Of a DNA stretch of 13,156 nucleotides, positions 12,691-13,156 are shown in pieces (position 1 is the stretch's first letter; each line of letters starts with the position of its first letter). The stretch is from an uncultured Collinsella sp. Its GTDB lineage: Bacteria > Actinomycetota > Coriobacteriia > Coriobacteriales > Coriobacteriaceae. The stretch lies in the NCBI GenBank assembly GCA_900549195.1, contig URNK01000031.1, positions 1-13,156 of the forward strand, read 5' to 3'. A model generated the notes under the pieces. The model saw only the letters and a program-made list of their open reading frames with translations, was not told where the DNA came from and did not search any database. The position numbers and the translations under genes were made by a program.

Positions 12691-13156
12691 CTACCACTCG
12701 ATCGTCTCGATAGGCACGGGATTTTGTTGAACTGTCTCGCTCTCCACGCGACCACTCTTAAAGCGGATCAGACGATCGGCCATGGGCGCGAGCGCGGAGT
12801 TGTGCGTGATGATGATGACCGTAATGCCCTGCTTGCGGCAGGTATCCTGCAACAGCTGCAAAATCTGCTTACCGGTTTTGTAGTCGAGTGCACCCGTGGG
12901 CTCGTCGCACAGGAGCAGCTTGGGATTCTTGGCCAGTGCGCGTGCAATGGACACGCGCTGCTGCTCGCCGCCCGAAAGCTGCGCCGGAAAGTTGGCGAGG
13001 CGCCCGCCCAGGCCAACCTGGCGAAGCGTCTGTTCGGCATCGAGCGAATCGGGGCAAATCTGCGCCGCAAGCTCGACATTTTCGAGCGCCGTCAGGTTGG
13101 GGACCAGATTGTAGAACTGGAAGACAAAGCCAACGTCGGCACGGCGGTATTCCACG
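12691..13156 (-). CDS. ABC transporter ATPase (MacB/LolD type), N-terminus beyond the window
   Basis: Cytoplasmic ATPase powering the adjacent permease. About 155 C-terminal residues are present; the Walker A motif lies outside the window, so the GTG at 13155 is an internal Val codon, not a start. Visible parts: Q-loop [18 protein letters not shown], signature [16 protein letters not shown], Walker [13 protein letters not shown] and H-loop [23 protein letters not shown] and THN...MADR are typical of the lipoprotein-releasing and macrolide-exporter subfamily. The stop TAG (12691-12693) falls inside the permease's GTG-initiated reading frame, so the two genes are translationally close or coupled. 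Confidence 0.93.
   Translation of the reverse strand, partial: VEYRRADVGFVFQFYNLVPNLTALENVELAAQICPDSLDAEQTLRQVGLGGRLANFPAQLSGGEQQRVSIARALAKNPKLLLCDEPTGALDYKTGKQILQLLQDTCRKQGITVIIITHNSALAPMADRLIRFKSGRVESETVQQNPVPIETIEW

Overview
The window looks like the end of a short-read assembly contig from a high-GC anaerobe, most likely a coriobacterium such as Collinsella. That placement is inferred from codon usage, the gene set (arginine deiminase pathway, YfcC-type carrier, PPi-clade-like phosphofructokinase) and recall of the group. No rRNA or other phylogenetic marker is present. The first 50 bases are not genomic: they are an Illumina Nextera i5 adapter ending in the Tn5 mosaic end, so the first gene (polyphosphate kinase, minus strand) is cut by a sequencing artefact and its apparent C-terminal tail is translated adapter.

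Layout: (1) bases 51-615, ppk N-terminal part, minus strand. (2) Bases 616-1164, a visibly AT-rich divergent intergenic region with several dyads and repeats and a possible promoter for the next operon. (3) Bases 1165-5133, plus strand: arcA (arginine deiminase), arcB (catabolic ornithine carbamoyltransferase) and a YfcC/DcuC-family carrier that probably exchanges arginine for ornithine. Together these take up arginine, convert it to citrulline and then to ornithine plus carbamoyl phosphate. The ATP-yielding carbamate kinase (arcC) is not in the window. (4) Bases 5134-5525, a gene-free stretch filled almost end to end with hairpins. (5) Bases 5526-6911, an M18 metallo-aminopeptidase on the minus strand. 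(6) Bases 7073-8158, divergent from it, a membrane-anchored Ntn hydrolase of the choloylglycine-hydrolase type. (7) Bases 8299-9378, a 6-phosphofructokinase with unusual substrate-determining residues. (8) Bases 9370-9854, a second gene-free stretch with a 185-bp nested inverted repeat that starts inside the pfk coding end, then two diverged inverted copies of a TGAATACTCC motif, then a terminator for the minus-strand genes. (9) Bases 9920-13156, minus strand: a MacB/FtsX-type ABC exporter, with the ATPase (its start lies beyond the window) followed by a 921-residue permease.

No tRNA, rRNA, CRISPR array, transposase or phage gene was seen. The most unusual material is non-coding: the hairpin array at 5134-5528 and the inverted duplication at the end of pfk. 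Both resemble extragenic palindromic or non-autonomous mobile repeats, but this cannot be settled without searching other genomes.
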